From Spirochaetales bacterium (GTDB lineage: Bacteria; Spirochaetota; Spirochaetia; Sphaerochaetales; Sphaerochaetaceae): a stretch of 32,455 bases of DNA. The notes below the pieces were generated by a model. The model had not been told where the DNA came from, searched no databases, and saw nothing but the letters and a program-made list of their open reading frames with translations. A program made the position numbers and the translations under genes. The DNA lies in contig JAAZAT010000045.1 in assembly GCA_012514185.1 (NCBI GenBank), forward strand, positions 1 to 32,455. Direction: 5' to 3'. Shown piece by piece: positions 24,062 to 32,455 of the stretch. Position 1 is the first letter of the stretch. Every line of letters starts with the position of its first letter.

Positions 24062-24952
24062 ATGTCCGTAGTTACCATGAAGAGCCTGCTCGAGTCAGGC
24101 GTACATTTCGGCCACCAAACCAAGCGGTGGAACCCCAAGATGGCCCGTTTCATTTTCAGTCAGAGAAATGGAATCCACATCATCGACCTGCAGAAGACCT
24201 CTGCCTGCATCGTTGAAGCATACGATGCCGTTCGTGCAGTCGTAAAGCAGGGCAAGACGGTCCTGTTCGTTGGGACCAAGAAGCAGGCCCAGCAGGCGAT
24301 GGAAACAGAGGCCAAGAGATGCGGTATGCCGTACATCAACAACCGCTGGCTCGGCGGCATGCTGACCAACTTCAGCACCATCAAGAAATCCATTGCAACA
24401 CTGAAGAAGATTGAGAAGATGGAAATCGACGGGACCTTCGATTCCCTTACCAAGAAAGAAGTCTCCCTGCTTACCAAGCAGAAGATCAAATTGGAGAAGA
24501 ACCTTGGCGGCATCAAGGACATGAAGGATCTGCCCGGCGCCCTCTTCATCATCGACACAAAGAAAGAAGCCATCGCTGTAGCCGAGGCAAAACGTTTGGG
24601 AATTCCTGTCATTGCCGTCGTCGACACCAACTGCGACCCCACCGATATCACCTACCCCATCCCCGGCAATGATGATGCCATTCGTGCCATCAGCCTCTTT
24701 GTTGAGATCATCGCCAACGCAGTAGTTGACGCCGACAATGAAGCCAGCATCCAGATCATCGAGACCCTGGGCAACGAAGACGAAGGTGAAGAAGTCGTCA
24801 ACAAGGACGAGGAAGAAGAAGCCATCGTCTTCTCCACCGATGAAGGTGCAGACTTCTCCAAGTTCGAGGAGAAGGATGCAGAGAAGAAGGATGAGGAAGA
24901 GGGAGAAGATGAGGACCTTCTCGTTGATGAAGAGACCTTGTACAAAGACTAA
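24062..24952 (+). CDS. rpsB: 30S ribosomal protein S2
   Basis: The 296-residue product has the full S2 core: [41 protein letters not shown] and [13 protein letters not shown]. The core ends near residue 224. A further 72 residues form an acidic tail in which 32 residues are Asp or Glu, so the protein is well beyond the roughly 240 residues of E. coli S2. AGGAGG lies 4 nt before the ATG at 24062. The frame's earlier in-frame codon at 24041 lies inside the leader hairpin and is rejected. tsf follows 11 nt after the stop. Confidence 0.97.
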   Translation: MSVVTMKSLLESGVHFGHQTKRWNPKMARFIFSQRNGIHIIDLQKTSACIVEAYDAVRAVVKQGKTVLFVGTKKQAQQAMETEAKRCGMPYINNRWLGGMLTNFSTIKKSIATLKKIEKMEIDGTFDSLTKKEVSLLTKQKIKLEKNLGGIKDMKDLPGALFIIDTKKEAIAVAEAKRLGIPVIAVVDTNCDPTDITYPIPGNDDAIRAISLFVEIIANAVVDADNEASIQIIETLGNEDEGEEVVNKDEEEEAIVFSTDEGADFSKFEEKDAEKKDEEEGEDEDLLVDEETLYKD

Positions 24953-24963
24953 GGAGAACAAGC

Positions 24964-25815
24964 ATGGCAATTACCGCTGATGAAGTAAAGAGACTGCGCG
25001 ACCTTACCGGCGCAGGTATGATGGATTGCAAGAAGGCATTGACCCAGGCCAACGGTGATTTCGCTGTTGCCGAGAGACTGCTCAAGGAAATGGGGCTTGC
25101 TGCAATTGCAAAGCGCCAGGACCGTGCAACCGACAACGGACGTATATTCGTAAAGGTGCAGAAAGACAAGGCTATCATTGTTGAACTTTCCTGTGAAACC
25201 GACTTTGTTGCCACCAACGAGCAGTTCGCCGACCTTGGCAACAAGATTTGTGATGTCGCACTCGCCAAGGGATATAAGCAGATCAACGACGAGTTGACCG
25301 GCATGGTCAATGACCTTATCACCATCATCAAGGAGAACATGGCTCTGAAGAACCTGTGCACCTTCGACCTTGGCCCGAACGAGTATGCTTCCAGCTACAT
25401 CCATGGAAATGGATCCTTGGGAGTATTGGTCATGTTCAAGGCGGACAAGGCTGAGTTGTTCGAAAACGAGTTGGTCAAGGAATTCACCAACGATTGTGCC
25501 CTGCACGTCGCTGCCTTCACCCCTGCGTATCTCAACACCTCCACCGTTGATGAATCATATATCAAGGAGCAGACTGAGATTTTCTCTGTTCAGGCCGCAA
25601 AACTCGACAAGCCTGCCAAGGTATTGGAAGGCATCGTCAAGGGCAAGCTGAGCAAGCATCTCGCAGAAATCTGCTTCCTCCAACAGCCGTTCGTAAAGGA
25701 CGATTCCATGAGCGTTGAGAAGAAAGCTGCTGAAGTTGCAAAGAGTGCGGGCGGAAAGCTCGAAATTGTCAACTTCTCCTTCCTTCGCGCCGGCGTCGCT
25801 TCCTGCAGCAACTGA
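24964..25815 (+). CDS. tsf: Elongation factor Ts
   Basis: EF-Ts is the nucleotide exchange factor for EF-Tu. The 283-residue protein begins with the UBA-like domain VKRLRDLTGAGMMDCKKAL, has the contact segment SCETDFVATNEQF at about residues 78-90 and continues through the core repeats. The length matches the bacterial family. AAGGAG lies before the ATG. It is followed by a terminator-like hairpin rather than by pyrH. Confidence 0.97.
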   Translation: MAITADEVKRLRDLTGAGMMDCKKALTQANGDFAVAERLLKEMGLAAIAKRQDRATDNGRIFVKVQKDKAIIVELSCETDFVATNEQFADLGNKICDVALAKGYKQINDELTGMVNDLITIIKENMALKNLCTFDLGPNEYASSYIHGNGSLGVLVMFKADKAELFENELVKEFTNDCALHVAAFTPAYLNTSTVDESYIKEQTEIFSVQAAKLDKPAKVLEGIVKGKLSKHLAEICFLQQPFVKDDSMSVEKKAAEVAKSAGGKLEIVNFSFLRAGVASCSN

Positions 25816-25834
25816 CTGCAATCGTTTTATGCCC

Positions 25835-25865
25835 ACCGCTCACCCCTGTGAGCGGTAGTTTTATT
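25835..25865 (+). terminator. Terminator/attenuator between tsf and frr
   Basis: A 9-bp perfect stem ACCGCTCAC/GTGAGCGGT (25835-25843 with 25848-25856) has a CCCT loop and is followed by AGTTTTATT. This is a good intrinsic terminator. The frr ribosome binding site GGAG begins right after the T tract, so frr and the genes after it depend on readthrough or on an unseen promoter. Confidence 0.8.
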
Positions 25866-25875
25866 GGAGATATCT

Positions 25876-26430
25876 ATGCAACAGGTACTTGATACGTGCG
25901 AAAACAAGATGCTTAAAAGTCTCGAGAATCTTTCCAAGGATTTTTCCGGCCTGAGAACCGGAAGAGCTTCGGCATCCCTTCTGGACAAGATTCGTGTCGA
26001 CTACTATGGATCAGAGACACCCATCAACCAAGTCGCGACAGTCAGCGTTCCGGAGGCCAGGATGATTGTCATCCAACCTTGGGACAAGAGCGTATTGAGC
26101 GCTATCGAAAAGGCAATCCTGAAAAGCGACCTGGGACTTCCCCCGAACAACGATGGCAAGCTGATTCGTCTCAACTTCCCCCCTTTGAATGAGGAGAGAC
26201 GCAAGCAACTGGTAAAGAGCGCAAAAGCCACTGCAGAACAGAGCAGGGTTGCGATGCGCAACATCAGGCGGGAGGCCATGGATGAGCTGAAGAAACTGCA
26301 GAAAAGCGGGGACATCAGCGAAGACGAGCTCAAGGACGCCGAGGGCAAGATTCAGAAGATGACCGATTCCTACATCGCCCAGATCAACTCCCTCTCCGAT
26401 GAGAAGGAGAAGGAAATCATGGAGATTTAG
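25876..26430 (+). CDS. frr: Ribosome recycling factor
   Basis: The recycling factor splits post-termination ribosomes with EF-G. The 184-residue length is exactly typical. Conserved parts are LSKDFSGLRTGRASASLLDKI, YYGSETPINQVATVSVPEARM, the proline-rich hinge and the C-terminal helix with AEGKIQKMTDSYI. The ATG at 25876 follows GGAG. A TTG four codons upstream is in frame but poorly placed. The stop is 1 nt from uppS. Confidence 0.97.
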   Translation: MQQVLDTCENKMLKSLENLSKDFSGLRTGRASASLLDKIRVDYYGSETPINQVATVSVPEARMIVIQPWDKSVLSAIEKAILKSDLGLPPNNDGKLIRLNFPPLNEERRKQLVKSAKATAEQSRVAMRNIRREAMDELKKLQKSGDISEDELKDAEGKIQKMTDSYIAQINSLSDEKEKEIMEI

Positions 26431-26431
26431 G

Positions 26432-27130
26432 ATGGAAGAGAAACCCGTTGTCCCTGTCCACCTTGGCATTATCATGGATGGAAACGGCCGATGGGCGAAG
26501 AAGCGATCGCTTCCTCGCACCGCCGGACATGCTGAAGGCTTGAAAGCCCTCAAACGAGTGATATGCGAGGCAGCACGACAGGGCATCGGGTATGTCACCT
26601 TCTATACCTTCTCTACTGAAAATTGGAAACGAAGCGAGCAGGAAGTACAGTACCTGATGCATCTCTTCGTTTCCAAGATTCACGTGGAACTGGCATTCTA
26701 CAACAAACACGGGATTCGCATCCTTGCCAGGGGTGATCTCAAGGCATTGCCGGATGAAGTGCAGACAGCAATTGAAAAAACCGTCCTGGAAACAAGAAAC
26801 AACTCCACCATTACAGCAATCGTTGCGATAAACTATGGAGGAAGGGATGAAATTTGCAGGGCCGTGAACAAATTCCTCAAGCAGAACCCGGGACAAAGCA
26901 TTACCGAGGCCGCCATAGCTGACAATTTGGACTTGCCTCAGGTACCGCCTGTCGATATGATAGTGAGAAGCGCGAATGAGAAGAGACTGAGTAATTTTCT
27001 CTTGTGGGACAGCGCATATGCTGAGCTTGCTTTCTATGAAAAATATTGGCCTGACTGGAACGAAGATGATATTCGTAAAGTCTGCCACGATTATAGCCAG
27101 CGGGTAAGGAAATTTGGGGGAGTAGAATGA
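26432..27130 (+). CDS. uppS: Undecaprenyl diphosphate synthase (isoprenyl transferase)
   Basis: The enzyme adds cis-isoprene units to farnesyl diphosphate to make the lipid carrier for cell-wall synthesis. The 232-residue protein has LGIIMDGNGRWA with the catalytic Asp, the AGHAEGLKALKR block, TFSTENWKR, and RLSNFLLWDSAYAELAF. The pyrophosphate-binding stretch usually reading R-T-(S/G)-G-E is RSANE here, with the Arg and Glu kept. The ATG follows the frr stop by one base. Its own stop overlaps the cdsA start. Confidence 0.95.
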   Translation: MEEKPVVPVHLGIIMDGNGRWAKKRSLPRTAGHAEGLKALKRVICEAARQGIGYVTFYTFSTENWKRSEQEVQYLMHLFVSKIHVELAFYNKHGIRILARGDLKALPDEVQTAIEKTVLETRNNSTITAIVAINYGGRDEICRAVNKFLKQNPGQSITEAAIADNLDLPQVPPVDMIVRSANEKRLSNFLLWDSAYAELAFYEKYWPDWNEDDIRKVCHDYSQRVRKFGGVE

Positions 27131-27966
27131 CATCAATGGCAAAGAGGGTTCTTACCACCGTAGTTACGATTCCTACCTTGTTCTGCATCATTTTATTCCT
27201 CCCGCACAACTCCTATCTCGCTCTCTCGATCCTTGCCATGGCCACTGCTGGCTGGGGGGCGAAAGAGCTGAAAGAACTGTATCAAAAAAGTGAGAACGTA
27301 AAGGTTCATCTCCCTTCCTATGTAATCGGGCTGCTGCCGTTCGCCCAATGGCTTGAGATTGCATATTACCCAAACCTTCCATTGGTCGATTTGGCTGTCG
27401 TACTCATGGCTTTGGGCTTTTTCTCCAACGAATTATTTTATGGGGTCAAGGATGCATTTGCAAAATCCCTCTCCCGCATTGCAGGACAGAGCCTGCTTTT
27501 GCTCTACCCCGGTCTTCTAATTACCTTCATCCAACGGATTTCCACGCTCGCCTACCCCACCCAATCATTTTTGCTCTTTTTCCTGCTTGTCTTCGGCAAT
27601 GACATTTTTGCCTTCGTCTTCGGCATGTCATTGGGCAGGACGAACAAGGGCTTTGTCAAGGTAAGCCCCAATAAGAGCATTGCAGGATTCGTCGGCGGGA
27701 CAGCAACCACAATCCTGCTTTCCGTTCTTTTCTGCCTCTTTGTTCCAGGCATCAAGGAACAGGTTACCCTGATCCAGGCGATCATCCTTGGCTTGGCAAC
27801 CAGTACGGCTGCCAATATCGGTGATTTGATCGAAAGCGCCTTCAAACGTTCTGCTCATATGAAGGACAGCGGAATCCTGATTCCCGGCCGAGGCGGCCTT
27901 TTGGACTCCATCGATTCGATGTTGGCGAGCGCCCCCATTTTCTGGATCTTGCTCTCGCTCTTCTAG
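27127..27966 (+). CDS. cdsA: Phosphatidate cytidylyltransferase
   Basis: CdsA makes CDP-diacylglycerol from phosphatidic acid and CTP in the inner membrane. The 279-residue, multi-helix protein ends with the family signature region ESAFKRSAHMKDSGILIPGRGGLLDSIDS. In the consensus this reads P-G-H-G-G and D-R-x-D; here His is Arg and the second Arg is Ser. The metal- and CTP-binding KD and Asp residues remain. The ATG overlaps the uppS stop (ATGA). Confidence 0.92.
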   Translation: MTSMAKRVLTTVVTIPTLFCIILFLPHNSYLALSILAMATAGWGAKELKELYQKSENVKVHLPSYVIGLLPFAQWLEIAYYPNLPLVDLAVVLMALGFFSNELFYGVKDAFAKSLSRIAGQSLLLLYPGLLITFIQRISTLAYPTQSFLLFFLLVFGNDIFAFVFGMSLGRTNKGFVKVSPNKSIAGFVGGTATTILLSVLFCLFVPGIKEQVTLIQAIILGLATSTAANIGDLIESAFKRSAHMKDSGILIPGRGGLLDSIDSMLASAPIFWILLSLF

Positions 27967-27973
27967 GAGTTGT

Positions 27974-29089
27974 ATGAAACGGGTCATCATTCTGGGGTGC
28001 ACGGGAAGCATCGGAACCACCGCACTCAAGGCCATTCGAACCAAGCATCTCGATCTCTCGATCGTCGGGCTTTCGGCGCATACCAATGCCTCCCAGTTGG
28101 TTGCCTTGGCCCGGGAATTTTCCGTCAAGTCCGTGTGCCTCACCGGCTCTGAACTTCAGCCGCTTCCCAACCTTCAGACGTATTCATACTTTTCTGGTCT
28201 CAAGCAGATGCTTCACTCGCTCGAAGCAGATATCGTGCTCAATGCCATCGCCGGCTTTGAAGGGTTGCAGGCTTCTCTTGAAGCGCTCTCGTGTGGTTTT
28301 GATCTTGCCCTTGCCAACAAGGAAAGCATTGTGTGCGCAGGATCATACCTCTTTGAGGTAGCGAAAGAAAATCACTGCCGCATCATACCGGTCGACAGCG
28401 AACACTCAGCCTTGGCTGAACTGCTCAAGGGCCATGATCGAAACCAGGTGCAATCCTTGGTCATTACTGCGAGCGGCGGGCCGTTCAGAACACTCGAAGC
28501 CTCGCAGTTCTCAACCATCACGGTCGAGCAGGCACTCGCCCATCCCACCTGGAACATGGGAAAGAAAATCAGCATCGACAGCGCAACCATGGCAAACAAG
28601 GCTTTGGAGGTGATCGAAGCCTCCTACTTGTTCGGTTTTGACGCCGATCGGATTGAAGTGGTGATTCATCCACAGTCAATAGTCCATTCGATGATTCGCA
28701 CCTTCGATGGTGCTGTCTATGCCCAACTCGGTACCCCCGATATGACCCTTCCGATCATCAACGCCTTGGGTGAGGGAGGTACTTCATTGGTCAGACCGCT
28801 CGACTTTGCCTCGTTGTCGCTGACCTTTGAGAAACCAGACTTCACACGCTTTCCGCTGCTCGCGCTCTCCTTTGAGATCCTCAACCGCAAAGGCTCAAGC
28901 GCCCTTGCCTTCAATGCCGCCGATGAAATTGCGGTGCATGCCTTTCTGCAAGGAAAAATTTCGTACCTGAAATTGATAGAAGTCGTACAGCGGACACTCC
29001 AGCAGAGGTGGGATGAAGAGATTGCATCCTTTTCCCAGATCCTGGCCTTGGATGAAAAAGCCAGACAGCTGGCAAGAAGTTTTCTATGA
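27974..29089 (+). CDS. dxr: 1-deoxy-D-xylulose 5-phosphate reductoisomerase
   Basis: Dxr performs the committed step of the MEP isoprenoid pathway. The 371-residue protein has the NADPH loop LGCTGSIGTTAL, ALANKESIVCAG, VDSEHSAL and the catalytic-domain segment PTWNMGKKISIDSATMANK, followed by the C-terminal helical domain. The ATG lies 6 nt after AGGAG. The stop overlaps the rseP start by four bases. Its position links isoprenoid supply with uppS just upstream. Confidence 0.97.
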   Translation: MKRVIILGCTGSIGTTALKAIRTKHLDLSIVGLSAHTNASQLVALAREFSVKSVCLTGSELQPLPNLQTYSYFSGLKQMLHSLEADIVLNAIAGFEGLQASLEALSCGFDLALANKESIVCAGSYLFEVAKENHCRIIPVDSEHSALAELLKGHDRNQVQSLVITASGGPFRTLEASQFSTITVEQALAHPTWNMGKKISIDSATMANKALEVIEASYLFGFDADRIEVVIHPQSIVHSMIRTFDGAVYAQLGTPDMTLPIINALGEGGTSLVRPLDFASLSLTFEKPDFTRFPLLALSFEILNRKGSSALAFNAADEIAVHAFLQGKISYLKLIEVVQRTLQQRWDEEIASFSQILALDEKARQLARSFL

Positions 29090-30471
29090 GTGAGATCGCC
29101 TCCCTCTTGGTGAAATATCTCATCGGGTTGGCAGGCATCACCATCGTGGTGGTCATTCATGAAATCGGCCATCTGGTTGCTGCAAAAATCCATGGAATCG
29201 AGGTTGAGATTTTCTCCTTCGGGCTCGGGCCGAAGGTATTGGGGAAACTCTATAAAGGGACAGAATACCGCATCAGCTTGTTTCCCATGGGCGGCTACTG
29301 CAGGCTCAAGGGATCAGATGATCTCAGCCAAGCCCTCATCGGGGGCCAGCGAACCTTCACCCATACCGAAGAGGGATCTTTGTTCTCGGTCCATCCATCC
29401 AAACGGATGATCACCTACCTGGCAGGACCCTTGGCCAACTTCATCTTCGCCATCCTGCTCTATGCAGTGCTGGCAACCCTGCCGATGCAGGTAGTGTCGA
29501 GGAGCCCCGTAGCAGCGGTCGTCGACGACTATCCTGCACTCTTCGGTGGTGCGACCAGCCCTGCATCTGAAGCCGGCATGCAAAGCGGAGATGAAATTCT
29601 CAAACTCAATGGCGAGCATATCACCGATTGGGAGGATCTGGAGAGCAGGCTTACCCATTCCAAAGGCACCGAAACCTTCACGGTAAAGCGCAACAACTCG
29701 GAGCTGGTATTTACGGTTTCAGGCGAAAAAAATGAGGATGGAAGCTATCGATTTGGACTGACCGTTCTCCAGCAGCCAATGGTTGGCAGCGTACGACCCA
29801 ACTCGGCTGAGTACCACGCTGGCCTGCGGGGCGGGGATTTCATCATTGCCGTGGACGGGAAACCGGTTGCCAACCATCTCGACCTGCTGCTTTTGCTCAA
29901 TGCAGATAAGGACCCAATTCAATTGACCGTCCTTCGTGACGGGAGTGAGGTTCTCATTTGTTTCACCCCCAAGCTCGATGAAAGCGGTGCCTTGGACCTG
30001 CAATTCTCCCTAGCTGCCGGGACCGTAAAGCGGGAAGGCCTGCCGTTCAGCATCATCGAGGGCTATCAACGCACCAAACAGATTGTGGACCAAACCTTTA
30101 CGATGCTTGCAGGCTTGTTTTCCCGGGATGAGGAGAACCTGCGCAGCTCGGTCACCGGCATGGCGCGTTCCGCCCTGCTCATAGGCGACATCACGACGCT
30201 CGGACTCGAACAGAATACACCCAGCGGGCTCTATGCACTCTTCTATCTGATGGGAGGGGTTTCCATATCGCTCGCCATAGCAAACCTCATTCCCCTGCCC
30301 GCCTTCGACGGGGGGCAGGTCATGATCGCCTTGGGCGAATGGGTGAGAAAAAAGCAAATCCGGCCCAAGACCTATTATGTACTTCAGCTGCTGGGTGTTG
30401 TCTGCATCATCGGGATTTTCTTGCTCTTGACGTTGGTTGACGTCCGCCACCTGTTGGCGATCAGGCGTTAG
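29086..30471 (+). CDS. rseP: Site-2 zinc metalloprotease RseP
   Basis: This intramembrane protease cuts membrane-bound anti-sigma factors or signal-peptide remnants. The 461-residue protein has the zinc motif HEIGH (residues 25-29) in the first helix, a second conserved block FPMGGYCRLKG, two periplasmic PDZ domains (about 155-215 and 235-300) and the distal metal ligand in NLIPLPAFDGG (near residue 405). The usual LDGG is FDGG, with the Asp retained. The 3' end overlaps convergent dnaB by 11 nt. No anti-sigma gene is nearby. Confidence 0.95.
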   Translation: MSEIASLLVKYLIGLAGITIVVVIHEIGHLVAAKIHGIEVEIFSFGLGPKVLGKLYKGTEYRISLFPMGGYCRLKGSDDLSQALIGGQRTFTHTEEGSLFSVHPSKRMITYLAGPLANFIFAILLYAVLATLPMQVVSRSPVAAVVDDYPALFGGATSPASEAGMQSGDEILKLNGEHITDWEDLESRLTHSKGTETFTVKRNNSELVFTVSGEKNEDGSYRFGLTVLQQPMVGSVRPNSAEYHAGLRGGDFIIAVDGKPVANHLDLLLLLNADKDPIQLTVLRDGSEVLICFTPKLDESGALDLQFSLAAGTVKREGLPFSIIEGYQRTKQIVDQTFTMLAGLFSRDEENLRSSVTGMARSALLIGDITTLGLEQNTPSGLYALFYLMGGVSISLAIANLIPLPAFDGGQVMIALGEWVRKKQIRPKTYYVLQLLGVVCIIGIFLLLTLVDVRHLLAIRR

Positions 30472-31846
30472 GATTGTTGCCCGCAACATACTTGCGGCTG
30501 AACTCCATCTCCTCAAACCGGACTATATTGCTTACAAAGGCAAGAGAGAACACCCCGGTCTCACCGTTGCGGTTCTTGGCCATGATGATCTTCGTCTCCT
30601 GGATATTGTTCTTCTCCCGTTCGGCTTCATCATCGGTGCGGTTCTTTCCGACATCGCGATGCAGGAGAATGACAACGTCTGCATCCTGCTCGATCGAACC
30701 GCTGTCGCGTAAATCACTGAGCTTGGGTTCAACCCCGTCCGCCTGTCGACCGACCTGACAGAGGCAGACCACCGGCAAATCGAGTTCACGGGCGAGCTGC
30801 TTCAGCGAGCGGCTGATGATGGAAATCTGTTCATGCCTGGGAATACGGGCATCGGCCTCGGCATCGATCAGGCCGATATAGTCGATGAAAATCACTTGGA
30901 TGTCGTGTTCGAGCTTCATCCTGCGGGCTTGGGCCCTGAGCTCCATCAGCTTCATGTTGGGAGTATCCTGTATGTAGAGCTCGGCTTCATACAAGGCCCC
31001 CGAGGCATCGATGATGGCGCTCATCTCGCTGTTCTTCAGGGTGGCTTTGCGGATGTGGGAGAAGTCAACACGGCTGTGACCGGTCAAAAGTCGTTCCATG
31101 AGGCTTGATGCGCTCATTTCGAGCGAGAAGAATCCAACCCGATACTTTTTCTTGACGATCATGTTCAAGGTCATGGAGAGAGCAAAGGCGGTCTTTCCGA
31201 TTGAAGGCCGCGCACCGACGATGATGAACTCCTGCTTCTTGAAACCACCGGTGATGGAGTCCAACGGAATATACCCGGTTTCAAAGCCGTTCTTAATCCC
31301 GCTGGTGCTGCGCATCTCGATATCACTGATGGTGTTGGTGATAAGATCCTTGATCGAGTAGTAATTGTCGCTGCCTGCAGTCTCATTGCTCAATGTCGAG
31401 AGTGCCTGCTCTCCTTCATCGATGACTTTCTGGATATCCTGAGACTCGTCAAAAGCGTTGTCCTTGAGCTTTGAGGCGAAAAGCAGAAGCTTGCGTCTCT
31501 GGCTGAGGGCTTTCAGGATCTTTGCATAATACGCGGCGTTCGTCGTAGTGGGAACGTCGCTGGTGAGGGTGGAAATATAGGAGAGCCCCCCGCACTGCTC
31601 GACCAAACTTTTTCGCTTCAGATACGAGCTGAGCGTAATCAAGTCGAGGGTTTCAGAACTCTCCTGTCTGAAAGCAACGATGGCACCGAACAGTTGCTGA
31701 TGGGCTACCTTGTAGAAGTCATCCTTGCCCAAAAAATCGGTCACTTCAACAAGGACCTTCTCATTGAGCAGGATAGCTCCCAATACTGCGCGTTCCGCCT
31801 CTTCGTTCTGAGGTGGGACGCGCCCTAGCATGCTATTCGACGCCAT
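30461..31846 (-). CDS. dnaB: Replicative DNA helicase DnaB
   Basis: The 461-residue hexameric fork helicase has the N-terminal DnaB domain (PPQNEEAERAVLGAILLN), a linker, then the RecA-like core: Walker A GARPSIGKTAFAL, FFSLEMSASSLMERLL, Walker B VIFIDYIGLI, LCQVGR and LRDSGSIEQDADVVILLHR. The frame is open another 144 nt upstream, but that part is antisense to the alanine-rich rplI tail, so the ATG at 31846, 4 nt after the rplI stop, is the likely start. It is co-transcribed with rplI. Confidence 0.96.
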   Translation of the reverse strand: MASNSMLGRVPPQNEEAERAVLGAILLNEKVLVEVTDFLGKDDFYKVAHQQLFGAIVAFRQESSETLDLITLSSYLKRKSLVEQCGGLSYISTLTSDVPTTTNAAYYAKILKALSQRRKLLLFASKLKDNAFDESQDIQKVIDEGEQALSTLSNETAGSDNYYSIKDLITNTISDIEMRSTSGIKNGFETGYIPLDSITGGFKKQEFIIVGARPSIGKTAFALSMTLNMIVKKKYRVGFFSLEMSASSLMERLLTGHSRVDFSHIRKATLKNSEMSAIIDASGALYEAELYIQDTPNMKLMELRAQARRMKLEHDIQVIFIDYIGLIDAEADARIPRHEQISIISRSLKQLARELDLPVVCLCQVGRQADGVEPKLSDLRDSGSIEQDADVVILLHRDVGKNRTDDEAEREKNNIQETKIIMAKNRNGETGVFSLAFVSNIVRFEEMEFSRKYVAGNNPNA

Positions 31847-31850
31847 GCAC

Positions 31851-32423
31851 TTACTCGTTGGCCTGGGCTTGTGCCTCTTGAGCAGCAGCCTTGGCAGCTT
31901 CAGCCTCAGCCTTTGCGGCAGCCTTTGCAGCTTCTGCAGCAGCCTTTGCCTCAGCCGCCTGGCGGGCCTTGACCGTAGCTTCGCTTTCAACCACCAACTT
32001 CAGTTCTGCACTCTCGTCCTCATAGAGGCGGACGCGGATTGAGTAGGTGCCGACCATCTTGATTGCATGGGTGGGAACCTCGATCTTCTTGCGATCAACC
32101 TCGATACCCTGCTTTGCAAGGGCCTCCTGGACCATGGAGGAAGTGACCGAACCGAAAAGCTTGCCGCTCTCGCCGGCAGTGACAACCATGGTGAGGACAA
32201 CCTTGTTCAGTTTCTCCTTCATGCTTGCACTGGCGCTGCGCTTCTCGATCTTGCGCTTCTCGATGGCAGCGGCGCGGGAAGTAAAAATGGCCTGGTTGGT
32301 CTTGTTGAACATCACAGCCATACCGGTGGGAAGCAGATAGTTACGGGCATACCCGTCCTTTACAACTACAACGTCTCCCTCTTCACCGAGGTTGACGACA
32401 TCCTGATTGAGAATGATTTTCAT
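31851..32423 (-). CDS. rplI: 50S ribosomal protein L9 with alanine-rich C-terminal extension
   Basis: L9 binds 23S rRNA near the L1 stalk. Residues 1-148 form a normal L9: MKIILNQDVVNLGEEGDVVVVKDGYARNYLLP, a long connecting helix and a C-terminal domain with GKLFGSVTSSMV. Residues 152-190 add a tail made almost only of Ala, Glu, Lys and Gln, predicted as one long helix. A typical L9 has about 150 residues. AGGAG lies upstream of the ATG. rpsR, ssb and rpsF probably lie just outside the window, as in most bacteria. Confidence 0.96.
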   Translation of the reverse strand: MKIILNQDVVNLGEEGDVVVVKDGYARNYLLPTGMAVMFNKTNQAIFTSRAAAIEKRKIEKRSASASMKEKLNKVVLTMVVTAGESGKLFGSVTSSMVQEALAKQGIEVDRKKIEVPTHAIKMVGTYSIRVRLYEDESAELKLVVESEATVKARQAAEAKAAAEAAKAAAKAEAEAAKAAAQEAQAQANE

Positions 32424-32455
32424 AGGGAAAACTCCTTACTCATTACGTCTATACA

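Noticed and set aside
24095-24970. A 291-codon open frame on the minus strand opposite rpsB.
   Set aside because: Its long Phe/Leu-rich stretch is the reverse reading of the Glu/Lys-rich S2 tail.
31854-31990. An N-terminal Arg/Leu-rich extension of DnaB.
   Set aside because: It is the out-of-frame reading of the Ala-rich rplI tail on the same strand; the DnaB family starts at about 31846.

Overview
The window reads as a chromosomal segment of a free-living or host-associated spirochaete, most like Sphaerochaeta or a treponeme relative. This rests on recognised family content and gene order, not on a database search. The pointers are an EF-G II-type paralogue, a bacterial XPB helicase with a partner gene, a fused aroDE, an rpsB-tsf-frr-uppS-cdsA-dxr-rseP run lacking pyrH, and an S2 with a long acidic tail. 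Genes are tightly packed with many 1-20 nt overlaps. No rRNA, tRNA, CRISPR array, insertion sequence or phage gene was seen. No gap between genes exceeds about 230 bp.

Layout. At 1-2190 is an EF-G-like translational GTPase ending in a hairpin terminator that separates it from convergent trmB. At 2189-6222 (minus) are mfd and trmB, translationally close, and mfd is divergent from an inositol-monophosphatase-family gene (6266-7072). At 7065-8902 (minus) is a three-gene overlapping operon: an ACT-domain (probably HTH-ACT) protein, a THEP1-like NTPase and a YhhQ-type queuosine-precursor transporter. At 8903-9128 is a divergent control region with a near-consensus promoter for nrdR, a perfect 15-bp palindrome inside it, and an NrdR-box-like site over the promoter of the ACT operon. 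nrdR (9129-9593) converges with a dGTPase gene (9590-10741).

At 10807-16414 is a plus-strand operon: small membrane protein, shikimate kinase-like protein, chorismate synthase, XPB-type helicase and a PF13625-like helicase-associated protein. It converges with a bifunctional dehydroquinate dehydratase/shikimate dehydrogenase (16416-17900, minus). With AroK, AroC and AroDE, four of the seven chorismate-pathway activities are encoded here. At 18013-20530 are an ABC-F ATPase and a Maf-family nucleotide pyrophosphatase. At 20724-23897 is a complete TRAP transporter (DctP, DctQ, DctM) with its own promoter and a strong intercistronic hairpin after the binding-protein gene.

At 24062-30471 is the conserved translation/envelope cluster rpsB, tsf, frr, uppS, cdsA, dxr, rseP. 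It joins ribosome components and recycling to isoprenoid, undecaprenyl and phospholipid synthesis and to site-2 proteolysis. It is preceded by a structured leader that ends next to the rpsB ribosome binding site. At 30461-32423 (minus) are rplI and dnaB, the tail of the usual rpsF-ssb-rpsR-rplI-dnaB cluster, convergent with rseP.

The least ordinary items are the XPB helicase/partner pair inside an aro operon, the rpsB leader structure, the nrdR/ACT control region, the intercistronic TRAP hairpins and the atypical shikimate kinase. No clearly new multi-gene defence or mobile system is present.
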